In this document: positions 8,835 to 17,167 of the stretch, in pieces
How the letters are laid out: every line of letters begins with the position of its first letter
How positions within the stretch are numbered: the first letter of the stretch is position 1
NCBI RefSeq assembly: GCF_947487575.1
Contig: NZ_CANKXG010000006.1
Span: forward strand, 186,001-250,000
Length of the DNA stretch: 64,000 nt
Reading direction: 5' to 3'
DNA from: an uncultured Algibacter sp.
Lineage (GTDB): Bacteria > Bacteroidota > Bacteroidia > Flavobacteriales > Flavobacteriaceae
The notes under the pieces: generated by a model
Databases searched by the model: none
Told to the model about the DNA's origin: nothing
What the model saw: the letters and a program-made list of their open reading frames with translations, nothing else
Made by a program: the position numbers and the translations under genes

Positions 8835-10052
8835 TTATTTAATTAAATAATTAATAATTGTGGTTTGCACATAGTAGGTTTGAACAGACTCAATTTGATT
8901 CATTTGAAACTTCAATTGCAATTCTTGTATGTCCAAAACGTCATTAAAATCAATCGTTCCTGTTTCGTAATTTTTAATAAGAATCTCTTCAGCATCTTTA
9001 GCTTGCTTTAAGTTCTTCGTTTGGGTTGCATAACTTATTCTTGCTGAAACCTTATCGTTTGCTGCTTTATCTAATAGTGTTTCTAATGTATTTGTGCGCT
9101 CTTGTTTTTGTGCCAAAATCTCTTGCTGTTGCAACTCATTTTGTTTGGTTTGGGATTTGTACTTATTATTGAATATGGGAATAGATAAGGACACCTTTGG
9201 CATAATTATATCTTTTCCATTGTCGCTAAAATCCATGTTAGGACGTTTATCAACATTGATATAATCTAAACCGAAACCAATCATTGGACTACTTTCTTTT
9301 TGGTTTAATAATTCAGATTGCTCTACCGACTGATAGAGTTTATCGAATTTCAGTAGTTCTGGGTGTAATGCTAAACTTTTAGTATTCATTTCAAAATCTT
9401 CTGAAGGAATTATTAACTCATTAACTACAGAAACTTGTACACCTTTATCACGATTTAAAAGCTTATTAATAGTAGTTTGTTCTGCTAAAAATTGTTGAAC
9501 CAAAACATCTAACAATTGTTGCATTTCATTTTGACGCATTTGTAATCGTAAAACATCTACCGCTGAAGCTTTCCCAACTTCAACCGATGTTAAAGCCAAT
9601 GTTTCGTAAGTTTTAAGTAGTTTAATATTCTCGCTTAAAACGTCTTGTTTTGCTTTATTAGCGTAAAGGTTGTAATAGGATTGTGATACAGAAGCCATCA
9701 ATTTTCTTTTGGCAATAACAATATCTTCGTATTTAGCATCTGCCAAAGCACTCACATAGTTTTCTCTTGAGGTTATATTCCCAAACCAAGGCAACATTTG
9801 TTTAGCTGATACTTTGAAGCGTTGCGCTCCTGTTCGGGTTTCTGGTTCGCTTACGAAGTAACCTACGCCAAATTCGGTATTAGGTAATGTATTTACTTCA
9901 TTCACTTTTTCGGAAGCAATACTATACTGTAATTCAAACTTTTGAATTGCAGGATTGTTATTTAATGCTTCATCAATAAGTGTTTCTAATTCTTGTGCAT
10001 TAGAAACACTAAAAGTTAATAAACCTATGAGTGTATAAATTATTCTTTTCAT
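8835..10052 (-). CDS. TolC-family outer-membrane efflux channel (CusC-like)
   Basis: 405 residues with a cleavable signal (MKRIIYTLIGLLTFSVSNAQ) and two long alpha-helical repeats typical of OEP/TolC proteins, with heptad-rich stretches around residues 90-200 and 285-400. It forms the outer-membrane exit duct for the CusA/CusB pump. Its start overlaps the CusA stop by 4 bases (ATGA), so it is co-translated with the pump. It is shorter than E. coli CusC and carries no lipobox. Only one TolC-type gene is seen for two RND pumps in the window. Confidence 0.9.
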   Translation of the reverse strand: MKRIIYTLIGLLTFSVSNAQELETLIDEALNNNPAIQKFELQYSIASEKVNEVNTLPNTEFGVGYFVSEPETRTGAQRFKVSAKQMLPWFGNITSRENYVSALADAKYEDIVIAKRKLMASVSQSYYNLYANKAKQDVLSENIKLLKTYETLALTSVEVGKASAVDVLRLQMRQNEMQQLLDVLVQQFLAEQTTINKLLNRDKGVQVSVVNELIIPSEDFEMNTKSLALHPELLKFDKLYQSVEQSELLNQKESSPMIGFGLDYINVDKRPNMDFSDNGKDIIMPKVSLSIPIFNNKYKSQTKQNELQQQEILAQKQERTNTLETLLDKAANDKVSARISYATQTKNLKQAKDAEEILIKNYETGTIDFNDVLDIQELQLKFQMNQIESVQTYYVQTTIINYLIK

Positions 10053-13000
10053 TTGTTTGCTCTTTTCAATTTAAACTCTTCTCTCCAGCTGTATAAAACT
10101 GGTACAATAAAGTAAGAGGTAATGTCTATAACCATTCCGCCAAATATTGGAATTGCCATAGGTATCATAATATCACTTCCTTTTCCTGTGGATGTCAATA
10201 CTGGTAACAGCGCCAAAATGGTAGTTACAGTAGTCATTAAACACGGACGAATACGTTTTTCTGCTGCTTGCAAAGCGGAAGTTCTAATACTCTTTTTATC
10301 GGCAGGTTTTTCACGCTCAAAAGTTTGCGTGAGGTATGTTGCCATAACAACTCCATCATCTGTAGCAATACCAAATAATGCTATGAAACCTACCCAAACC
10401 GCTACACTTAAATTGATGGTTTTCATATTGAAAAGGTCTCGCATATTCTCTCCAAATAAACTGAAATTTAAAAACCAATCTTGACCGTACAGCCATAGCA
10501 TAATAAAACCACCTGCAAATGCAACTGTTATTCCTGTAAACACCATTAGTGAAGTAGTAACAGATTTGAACTGGAAATACAGAATCAAGAAAATAATAGC
10601 AAGTGCTAATGGAACGACAACTGATAGGGTTTTTTCTGCTCGTAACTGATTTTCATAAGTTCCTGTAAACTTATAGCTGATGCCTTTTGGAACACTTAAT
10701 TCTCCTGAATCTATTTTCTGCTGAAACAAAGCTTGCGCATTTTCAACAACATCAACTTCTGCAAACCCATCTAATTTATCAAATAACACATAGCCAACTA
10801 AAAAGGTATCTTCACTTTTAATGACTTGTGGACCTTGCTCATATCGAATAGTCGCCAACTCACTTAAAGGAACAGGGCTACCTTTTTCAACAGGAATATA
10901 AATTCCTTTTATATCTTCTGAATTACCACGCAGTTCTCTTGGATATCGCACTCTAACAGCATAGCGTTCTCTTCCTTCAACCGTTTGCGTTATAGCCATA
11001 CCACCAATTGCTACTTTCAGCACACTTTGTACATCTACTATAGACACACCATAACGTGCTATTTTTTCTCTATCAATATCAATAAGTAAATAAGGTTTCC
11101 CTACAATTCTATCTGCAAAAACAGCTTGCTCTTTTACACCTTCGGCTTGTTTAAGAATGGTTTCTAGTTGCAATCCAAACGCTTCAATTTGTTTTAAATC
11201 TTGTCCTTTTACTTTTATTCCCATTGGCGCACGCATTCCTGTTTGAAGCATTACCAATCTGGTTTCTATTGGTTGTAATTTTGGTGCAGAAGTAACTCCT
11301 GGTAATTTGGTAACTCTAACTATTTCATTCCAAATATCATCAGGACTATTAATTTCTGGTCGCCAATTACGATAGAATTCGCCATCATCATCTTCGATAA
11401 GTTGAGTATGTTCGACGTTTGTAAAAACAACATTTTCCGAATTATTAGGGTTGGCGATAAATGTTCCATCTTTCAACTCAAAAGCACCATCGTCGTTTAC
11501 TTTGTAACGTTGTATTTTTCCTTTTGAATTACGCATGTATTCAGATTTATACTGAATCATGTTTTCGTACATAGATAAAGGCGCAGGGTCTAATGCAGAT
11601 TCTGTTCTACCAGACTTTCCTACTACGGTTTCAATTTCTGGAATAGTGGCTACAGCCATATCTAATTGCTGAAGCACACGTTTATTTTCCTCAATACCTG
11701 AATGTGGTAATGAGGTTGGCATTAATAGAAAAGAGCCTTCGTTTAAAGATGGCATAAATTCTTTTCCTGTATTATTCATTATCCATCCTCCAGAAACAAG
11801 TACAGTTGCTGGAATAATTAAAAACAATAACTTGTTTGCTAAAGCCCAATTTAAAATTTGTCCATAATACCTTCTAAAAATTGAAAATATCCCTAAAATC
11901 CCAAAGCAAATAATAGCTACAAAAATTAAGTTTATTAGAATACTTCTGTCAAAGCCTAATGGTCGCCAATATTCGGCAAGTAAAAATATAATGGCAGTAC
12001 ATGAAATAATAATATTTACAAGATTGCTGTTTTTCTTATTTAGTTTACCTAAAACTCCGAGTAAACCTGTAATACCAAAAGCAATTAAAATAATCCCTAA
12101 CCAATATCCAGTAACCATAATTGCGATTCCAGCAATTATTAAAGCACCATTTATGATATGTTTAAATGAACCTTTAAGTGATGTTTTTCTGAATAAATAG
12201 GCTGCAAATGGTGGAATTAGAAATAAGGCAATAACCAAAGATGCTGATAATGCCATCGTTTTGGTAAATGCTAAAGGTCTAAACAATTTCCCTTCTGCAC
12301 CAATCATTGTAAATACAGGAACAAAGCTGATGATTGTAGTTAATACCGCTGTTAAGATTGCTCCTGAAACTTCGGCAGTCGCATTATAAACTACTTCATT
12401 TGTTGTTAACTCTGTACCATCTTCTCGTAGTCGTAATTTTTCATCATCGAGATGGCGAATCATATTCTCTGCGAGAATGACGCCTACATCTACCATAGTT
12501 CCAATAGCAATAGCAATACCAGAAAGTGCTACAATATTGGCATCTACGTTAAACAGTTTCATGGTAACAAATACCATTAATACTGCAACAGGCAACAATC
12601 CAGAAATTAAAATAGAAGCTCTTAAATTGAAAACCATAACAATAATAACCAAAATGGTAATTAATATTTCTAACGTTAATGCTTCGTTAAGGGTATCTAA
12701 TGTTTCTTGAATAAGTTCGGTACGGTCATAAAAAGGAACGACTGTTAATTGAGATGTTCGTCCATCAGCCAATACTTTTGTTGGTAATCCTCCTTTTAGT
12801 TCTTCAATTTGCGCTTTTACATTGTTAATGACTTCCATTGGATTAGCACCATATCGCGCCACTACAACACCACCAACAACTTCTGCACCTTCTTTATCTA
12901 ATAAACCTCTTCGCGTTGCTGGACCTAATGATACTTTAGCAATGTCTTTAATCTTAATTGAAGTAAAATCTTCTGAAGTAACTACAGCATTTTCAATATC

Positions 13001-13777
13001 TTCAACAGATTTTACATAACCCAAACCGCGTACTAAATATTCAGCTTGATTGATTTCTAAAGTTTGCGCACCAATATCTTGATTACTACTTTTAACTGCT
13101 TTTACGATCTGGTTTAAGCCAATGTTATATTGACGCATCAGCTCTGGATTGACATCAACTTGATACTCCTGAACATAACCACCAATGGAAGCTACTTCAG
13201 AAACACCGCTTGCAGTAGATAAAGCATATTTCACATAGTAATCTTGAATGCTACGCAGTTCGTGTAAATCCCAACCACCAGTAACATTTCCTTTTTCATC
13301 TCGACCTTCAAGAGTGTACCAAAATATTTGTCCTAAACCTGTGGCATCTGGTCCCAATGCAGGATTAACACCTTCGGGTAATAATCCACTTGGTAATGAA
13401 TTGAGTTTTTCGAGGATTCGACTACGACTCCAATAGAATTCTATATCTTCTTCAAAAATGATATAGATGCTTGAAAACCCAAACATAGAAGAACTACGAA
13501 TGGTTTTCACTCCTGGAATACCAAGTAAAGAAGTAGTTAAAGGATAAGTAATTTGGTCTTCTATATCTTGTGGCGAACGACCATCCCACTTTGTAAATAC
13601 AATTTGTTGATTTTCTCCAATATCTGGAATGGCATCTACCGCTACGGGGTTGCTTGGTAAAAATCCTGTGTCCCAATTAAAAGGTGCGTTTACAGTTCCC
13701 CATCCAACAAAAAGGACGAGTAGCAGAACTGCTACGAGTTTATTTTCTATTAAAAATTTGATGCTTTTATTTAGCAT
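10049..13777 (-). CDS. cusA: CusA-like copper/silver RND efflux pump with extra membrane segment
   Basis: 1242 residues, about 200 longer than E. coli CusA. It is the proton-driven pump subunit of a tripartite efflux system. RND features are plain: N-terminal helix, PDIGENQQIVFTKW porter entry, and the helix-4 motif GIAIAIGTMVDVGVILAEN (about 420-438), which is the CusA-type form rather than DFG..DGA. A methionine-bearing segment TGMRAPMG follows in the second porter domain. The extra length sits in two places: a block of about three hydrophobic helices at roughly 540-635, and a hydrophilic stretch at roughly 748-805. First of the tightly packed cusA-tolC-hydrolase-copA-cusB set. Confidence 0.95.
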   Translation of the reverse strand: MLNKSIKFLIENKLVAVLLLVLFVGWGTVNAPFNWDTGFLPSNPVAVDAIPDIGENQQIVFTKWDGRSPQDIEDQITYPLTTSLLGIPGVKTIRSSSMFGFSSIYIIFEEDIEFYWSRSRILEKLNSLPSGLLPEGVNPALGPDATGLGQIFWYTLEGRDEKGNVTGGWDLHELRSIQDYYVKYALSTASGVSEVASIGGYVQEYQVDVNPELMRQYNIGLNQIVKAVKSSNQDIGAQTLEINQAEYLVRGLGYVKSVEDIENAVVTSEDFTSIKIKDIAKVSLGPATRRGLLDKEGAEVVGGVVVARYGANPMEVINNVKAQIEELKGGLPTKVLADGRTSQLTVVPFYDRTELIQETLDTLNEALTLEILITILVIIVMVFNLRASILISGLLPVAVLMVFVTMKLFNVDANIVALSGIAIAIGTMVDVGVILAENMIRHLDDEKLRLREDGTELTTNEVVYNATAEVSGAILTAVLTTIISFVPVFTMIGAEGKLFRPLAFTKTMALSASLVIALFLIPPFAAYLFRKTSLKGSFKHIINGALIIAGIAIMVTGYWLGIILIAFGITGLLGVLGKLNKKNSNLVNIIISCTAIIFLLAEYWRPLGFDRSILINLIFVAIICFGILGIFSIFRRYYGQILNWALANKLLFLIIPATVLVSGGWIMNNTGKEFMPSLNEGSFLLMPTSLPHSGIEENKRVLQQLDMAVATIPEIETVVGKSGRTESALDPAPLSMYENMIQYKSEYMRNSKGKIQRYKVNDDGAFELKDGTFIANPNNSENVVFTNVEHTQLIEDDDGEFYRNWRPEINSPDDIWNEIVRVTKLPGVTSAPKLQPIETRLVMLQTGMRAPMGIKVKGQDLKQIEAFGLQLETILKQAEGVKEQAVFADRIVGKPYLLIDIDREKIARYGVSIVDVQSVLKVAIGGMAITQTVEGRERYAVRVRYPRELRGNSEDIKGIYIPVEKGSPVPLSELATIRYEQGPQVIKSEDTFLVGYVLFDKLDGFAEVDVVENAQALFQQKIDSGELSVPKGISYKFTGTYENQLRAEKTLSVVVPLALAIIFLILYFQFKSVTTSLMVFTGITVAFAGGFIMLWLYGQDWFLNFSLFGENMRDLFNMKTINLSVAVWVGFIALFGIATDDGVVMATYLTQTFEREKPADKKSIRTSALQAAEKRIRPCLMTTVTTILALLPVLTSTGKGSDIMIPMAIPIFGGMVIDITSYFIVPVLYSWREEFKLKRANK

Positions 13778-13837
13778 TAGCTTTGATTATTAAACAGTTA
13801 GACATTGGCGTTAGGAAAACACCGAATACAGCAAATT

Positions 13838-13866
13838 ATCCTTATGACATTATACAGTCATAGGAT
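13838..13866. promoter_or_regulatory. Imperfect inverted repeat upstream of cusA
   Basis: ATCCTTATGAC and GTCATAGGAT are complementary apart from one bulged T, separated by 8 bases. It lies 60-90 bases ahead of the pump ATG and just after the HYC_CC_PP gene stop. It may be an operator for a metal sensor, or a weak 3' hairpin of the upstream gene. No T-tract follows it on the minus strand. Confidence 0.3.
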
Positions 13867-13888
13867 AAAACAGTCTATTGTTTAAAAA

Positions 13889-14302
13889 TCAAATTAAATA
13901 GGTCTCGTCAATCTTGTAGAGTTGCCTTATGACGAGTGGTGGTTCGTATTCTTCAAAAGAAGATACATTATTATCTAAACCTTCAAAAAGGTTGATATAT
14001 GTGTAAACAAATGAAGCAATGAATACTTGTTGCTCAAAAGAAATTTTGTCAACTTGCAATTGCAGTTCGTCTTGACCATCGACTACCAATTGTTCATCAT
14101 TACAACAGTTCTTTTTTATAATAGAGCAACCTTCAGCTGATGGTTTTTCCATTTCCATTCCGCATCCTTCCGCTTTATTGAACATAGCAGTTTCAACCAA
14201 AGTATTTCCACAATAATGCATATTAAGCGTAAATGACATTGTAGAGAATAACACTACAAAAGCCATTGCCAAAGACATTATTTGATGGAATATTTGTTTC
14301 AT
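13889..14302 (-). CDS. HYC_CC_PP family protein (first copy)
   Basis: 137 residues starting MKQIFHQIMSLAMAFVVLFS, a clear export signal. The family is named for motifs visible here: MHYCGN near residue 32, a CC pair in NCCND, and a PP pair in YEPPLV near the C-terminus. It is a small secreted or membrane-tethered protein found near metal-handling genes in Bacteroidota; biochemical function is unknown. The ATG at 14300-14302 is preferred over one 12 codons upstream because a perfect -7 box lies between them. It heads the copper efflux operon. A paralogue (46521-46922) likewise heads the second metal cluster, so a role in metal sensing or binding is likely. Confidence 0.8.
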   Translation of the reverse strand: MKQIFHQIMSLAMAFVVLFSTMSFTLNMHYCGNTLVETAMFNKAEGCGMEMEKPSAEGCSIIKKNCCNDEQLVVDGQDELQLQVDKISFEQQVFIASFVYTYINLFEGLDNNVSSFEEYEPPLVIRQLYKIDETYLI

Positions 14303-14310
14303 ACTGATTG

Positions 14311-14318
14311 CAAAGCTA
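14311..14318 (-). promoter_or_regulatory. -7 promoter box for the copper operon
   Basis: Minus-strand TAGCTTTG matches TAnnTTTG perfectly and ends 8 bases before the chosen ATG of the HYC_CC_PP gene. No convincing TTG element is found at the usual distance. It probably drives the HYC_CC_PP gene and possibly the cusA operon. Confidence 0.5.
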
Positions 14319-14373
14319 CGAAATTTTAACAACACCATGTTTTGTTTAACAGAAGTTTAGAGTTTATGCGTTA

Positions 14374-15477
14374 TTACCATTTTCCCATTTTAGAAAGTAC
14401 TTTTTTATATTTCAACATTTGTATATCATCTTTACAAAATGGATGCTCTAAAAGTTCCTTAAGTTTACCTATAAACTCTTTTGAAACAAACCCTTTTTTC
14501 TTTAGGATATCAAATAAAACAAGAGCTTGTTCTGCTCTGTATTTAGCTTTTTTTAAAAATTCTTCTCCATTTTCTGGATTTTCATAATGGTTTTGAATAT
14601 CAAAATGCTTATCAATATCTCCTTTGTATGCTACTAATAAGTTTTCAGCATTTTGTTGTGTTACTCCATTTGTAGTAAACACATAGTCTCTGTCTTGAGT
14701 AAGTCTATTAATTCTTGTTTGACCATCTGCATAGTCATTAGGATGTATCTCTAAATAATGTGAACGATCCAAGGGTAATGTAATAACTGCTTTAGGATCA
14801 TATAAACCTTGAAATTTATTTGTTTCAAAATGTCTAATTGAAACGGGATTATCAGACGTAATTATTGGTGCATCGGTGTCATTAATTTTAATCACATTTA
14901 TTGTACAATCGTATTTGAACTTTACAAAATTCCCCCATTGTTCTAAATGATTTACTAAAAAAGCTGTTCTTGCACGTTCATTGTATTCTTTTTTAACTAC
15001 TTCAATATCATCTATATGAAATTCCATTTTTTCTCCATACAAATTCATTTTAATAATACCTTCTTTATTTACTGTATGTGAAGCAGTATCAAATATTTGG
15101 TTATTAAAACTTTTTTGATGATTTAGAATCCGTGGTGTGCGGAAATATAATGATAGACATACATAAAGTATTTGGATTTTTTGCTCTTGCGTAACCGTCA
15201 GCAGCTTTTCGTGAATAAGCAACTTATATACTTTTGGAAACTCACTATCAACATTTTCAGCATAGTGTTTTTCTAAGGCATATTTTATTTCATCTGATTC
15301 AGCTGGTATTGTATAAATATTCTTTTCAAAACAAATATCTTTAGTGCTAATTTGCTCTAATAGCATATCATTATCCATTTTGTAAACATCCACAAAGTGA
15401 TTTCTTTTTCTTCCTTCAACTGCAAAGTTCTTTAAATATGAACGTGGTATATAATGTTGTTTTATTGGATTTGACAT
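14374..15477 (-). CDS. DUF4238 domain protein, third gene of accessory cassette
   Basis: 367 residues. The N-terminus KQHYIPRSYLKNF (residues 6-18) and the later TSDNPVSI motif are hallmarks of DUF4238, a widespread bacterial family of unknown function with a patchy distribution. No signal peptide or membrane helix is seen, so it is probably cytoplasmic. It follows the nuclease-like gene by 7 bases and so is the last gene of a three-gene operon read leftward from near the initiator tRNA. The conserved His8, Pro11 and Asp/Asn residues could be catalytic, but no reaction is known. A role in defence or stress response is inferred from context only. Confidence 0.85.
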   Translation of the reverse strand: MSNPIKQHYIPRSYLKNFAVEGRKRNHFVDVYKMDNDMLLEQISTKDICFEKNIYTIPAESDEIKYALEKHYAENVDSEFPKVYKLLIHEKLLTVTQEQKIQILYVCLSLYFRTPRILNHQKSFNNQIFDTASHTVNKEGIIKMNLYGEKMEFHIDDIEVVKKEYNERARTAFLVNHLEQWGNFVKFKYDCTINVIKINDTDAPIITSDNPVSIRHFETNKFQGLYDPKAVITLPLDRSHYLEIHPNDYADGQTRINRLTQDRDYVFTTNGVTQQNAENLLVAYKGDIDKHFDIQNHYENPENGEEFLKKAKYRAEQALVLFDILKKKGFVSKEFIGKLKELLEHPFCKDDIQMLKYKKVLSKMGKW

Positions 15478-15484
15478 TATTCTA

Positions 15485-17167
15485 TTATTTTGTTGAGACT
15501 TCTTGCTTCATAAAAACACGCCAAGTTAAAGGAAAAGGTTGGCTTTTATAATGCCTGCTTGCAACGTGTGCTACAATATCGAAACTGTGCTTAAAAATTT
15601 TAAAATCCTTTTCTAATCCAAAGAGTTCCATTTCTGATACCATTTCTTTTTTGTATTCTTCAGCATCTTCATAAAGGGTCAAAGAATGTTTTAGGGTTCC
15701 TTCCTCATGACTATAATCTTGAACGCAAATTTTATCTTCCATTTCTTCAAGTGGAAACCAGATTTGCAAATTCAAATCAGCAAAAAGGTCGTTAATTATC
15801 TTACGAATAAACTGATATAAGTCTTCTTGATTTAAAATTAAAGCATACTCTGCCAAAATAGGTACTATCATAGAAGATTCAATTTCACAGTCTTCATCTC
15901 CATTATGGATATCTACAAGCTTGTCATAATTTTTTCTAAATAATGGAAAGAATTTTTCTATCCTATATCTGTCATCAAAACCCATAGTGATGGATGTTAT
16001 CCATTTTTTTGCTGGATCAAAATTTCGAGTAAAATATAATAAGTTAAGTGCTAGTGCTATCTCCACACTATGCGAATCGTATTCTGGATATTTTGAAGGT
16101 GGATTATTCTCTATAAATAAACATAGTGCATTACTAATTGAGAGCGCACTATTATAATATTTTTGAGCTTCTTCCTTACGGTCCTCGCGATAATGAATTC
16201 TATATTCTTGTATTTCACTTAATCCAATGGTCGCTATTATTCCGATTTCTTCCCAAACATTAAGACTATATTCTAAACTATTTCTACTGTATTTATAGAG
16301 GCTATGCTCAGTTCTATAATGCATCGCAGCTTTGTTAAAGTAATTCACTCCGATTATTCTTCGTAGAAGATGAATTTTATAAAACTCTTGTCTCACAAAA
16401 GTCTTTTCCATATGTCCGCCTTGCTGAATAAATTGCCAAACGAGTATTAAACTTCTCTCGCTTGCAAAAATTGACGGTTTTAAGTTTTCGTTATCCTGAG
16501 ACCATTTGTAAATTATATTTAAACACAACCTAACGAGTCTAAGTTTTTTCAATATCTGTCTCTTCTGCTTCGATTGTTTCTCTAAAATTTGACCAATCAG
16601 CACATAAAAATGTTGTAAATTATAATCAGGTAATTCTAAAAACACTAAGGATTTTCTTAATAAGGACTGATACTCCTGTGGAAATAATTTTTCCTTTACC
16701 AAATAATCGTCAAGCATTGCGCTTATTTCTCCTGTTCCCCAAAAATCATATTCAACTTTATCCGTAGTATTTAAATCTACATATTGCGTCCAATCAATTA
16801 ATACATTTTGATTAATGACTCCATTTGTGCATACAATTATTTTAATAGGTAACTTTTTTAAGCGAGTTGTAAGTGATGTGGTTATATAAGTATCTTTTAT
16901 TTGATTCAATGTAGAACGGATTGCGTTTACATCTCCATCCCAAGTTGTTCGGGTTAGATTACCTTGCTTTACTGCAAACAAAAACACTTTTTTTATTCCA
17001 TCATCTGAATCTATACCCACAGCTGAAATATCCACACCAAATTGCCGACCTCTCATTGGTCTTGAAATGGTTGTAAATTTCATTCCAACTAAAAGATCAG
17101 TCAATAAGGTGTCTAACTCCTTATCCTCCTTTAATAGTTTTATATATTCGCTGAGTAAAAACCTCAT
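15485..17167 (-). CDS. Nuclease-like N-terminal domain protein, second gene of accessory cassette
   Basis: 560 residues, cytoplasmic, not assigned to a named family. Residues 40-70 read GRQFGVDISAVG...VFLFAVKQGN, followed by TTWDGDVNAIRSTLNQI (about 74-90) and a beta-strand IKIIVCTNG. This order (G.D strand, then a strand ending in VKQ, then a helix) resembles the PD-(D/E)XK nuclease core of Mrr-like restriction enzymes, with Asp46 and Lys67 as candidate catalytic residues. The usual E or Q two places before the Lys is Ala65, so the site is non-canonical. The remaining 370 residues look alpha-helical without a recognisable domain. It overlaps the upstream gene by 4 bases (ATGA), indicating translational coupling. 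Confidence 0.7.
   Translation of the reverse strand: MRFLLSEYIKLLKEDKELDTLLTDLLVGMKFTTISRPMRGRQFGVDISAVGIDSDDGIKKVFLFAVKQGNLTRTTWDGDVNAIRSTLNQIKDTYITTSLTTRLKKLPIKIIVCTNGVINQNVLIDWTQYVDLNTTDKVEYDFWGTGEISAMLDDYLVKEKLFPQEYQSLLRKSLVFLELPDYNLQHFYVLIGQILEKQSKQKRQILKKLRLVRLCLNIIYKWSQDNENLKPSIFASERSLILVWQFIQQGGHMEKTFVRQEFYKIHLLRRIIGVNYFNKAAMHYRTEHSLYKYSRNSLEYSLNVWEEIGIIATIGLSEIQEYRIHYREDRKEEAQKYYNSALSISNALCLFIENNPPSKYPEYDSHSVEIALALNLLYFTRNFDPAKKWITSITMGFDDRYRIEKFFPLFRKNYDKLVDIHNGDEDCEIESSMIVPILAEYALILNQEDLYQFIRKIINDLFADLNLQIWFPLEEMEDKICVQDYSHEEGTLKHSLTLYEDAEEYKKEMVSEMELFGLEKDFKIFKHSFDIVAHVASRHYKSQPFPLTWRVFMKQEVSTK

Noticed and set aside
13801-13830. GGCGTTAGG near 13808 as a further copy of the dispersed repeat.
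   Set aside because: Only nine bases match one end, and no TAACGCCC end is found within 150 bases.
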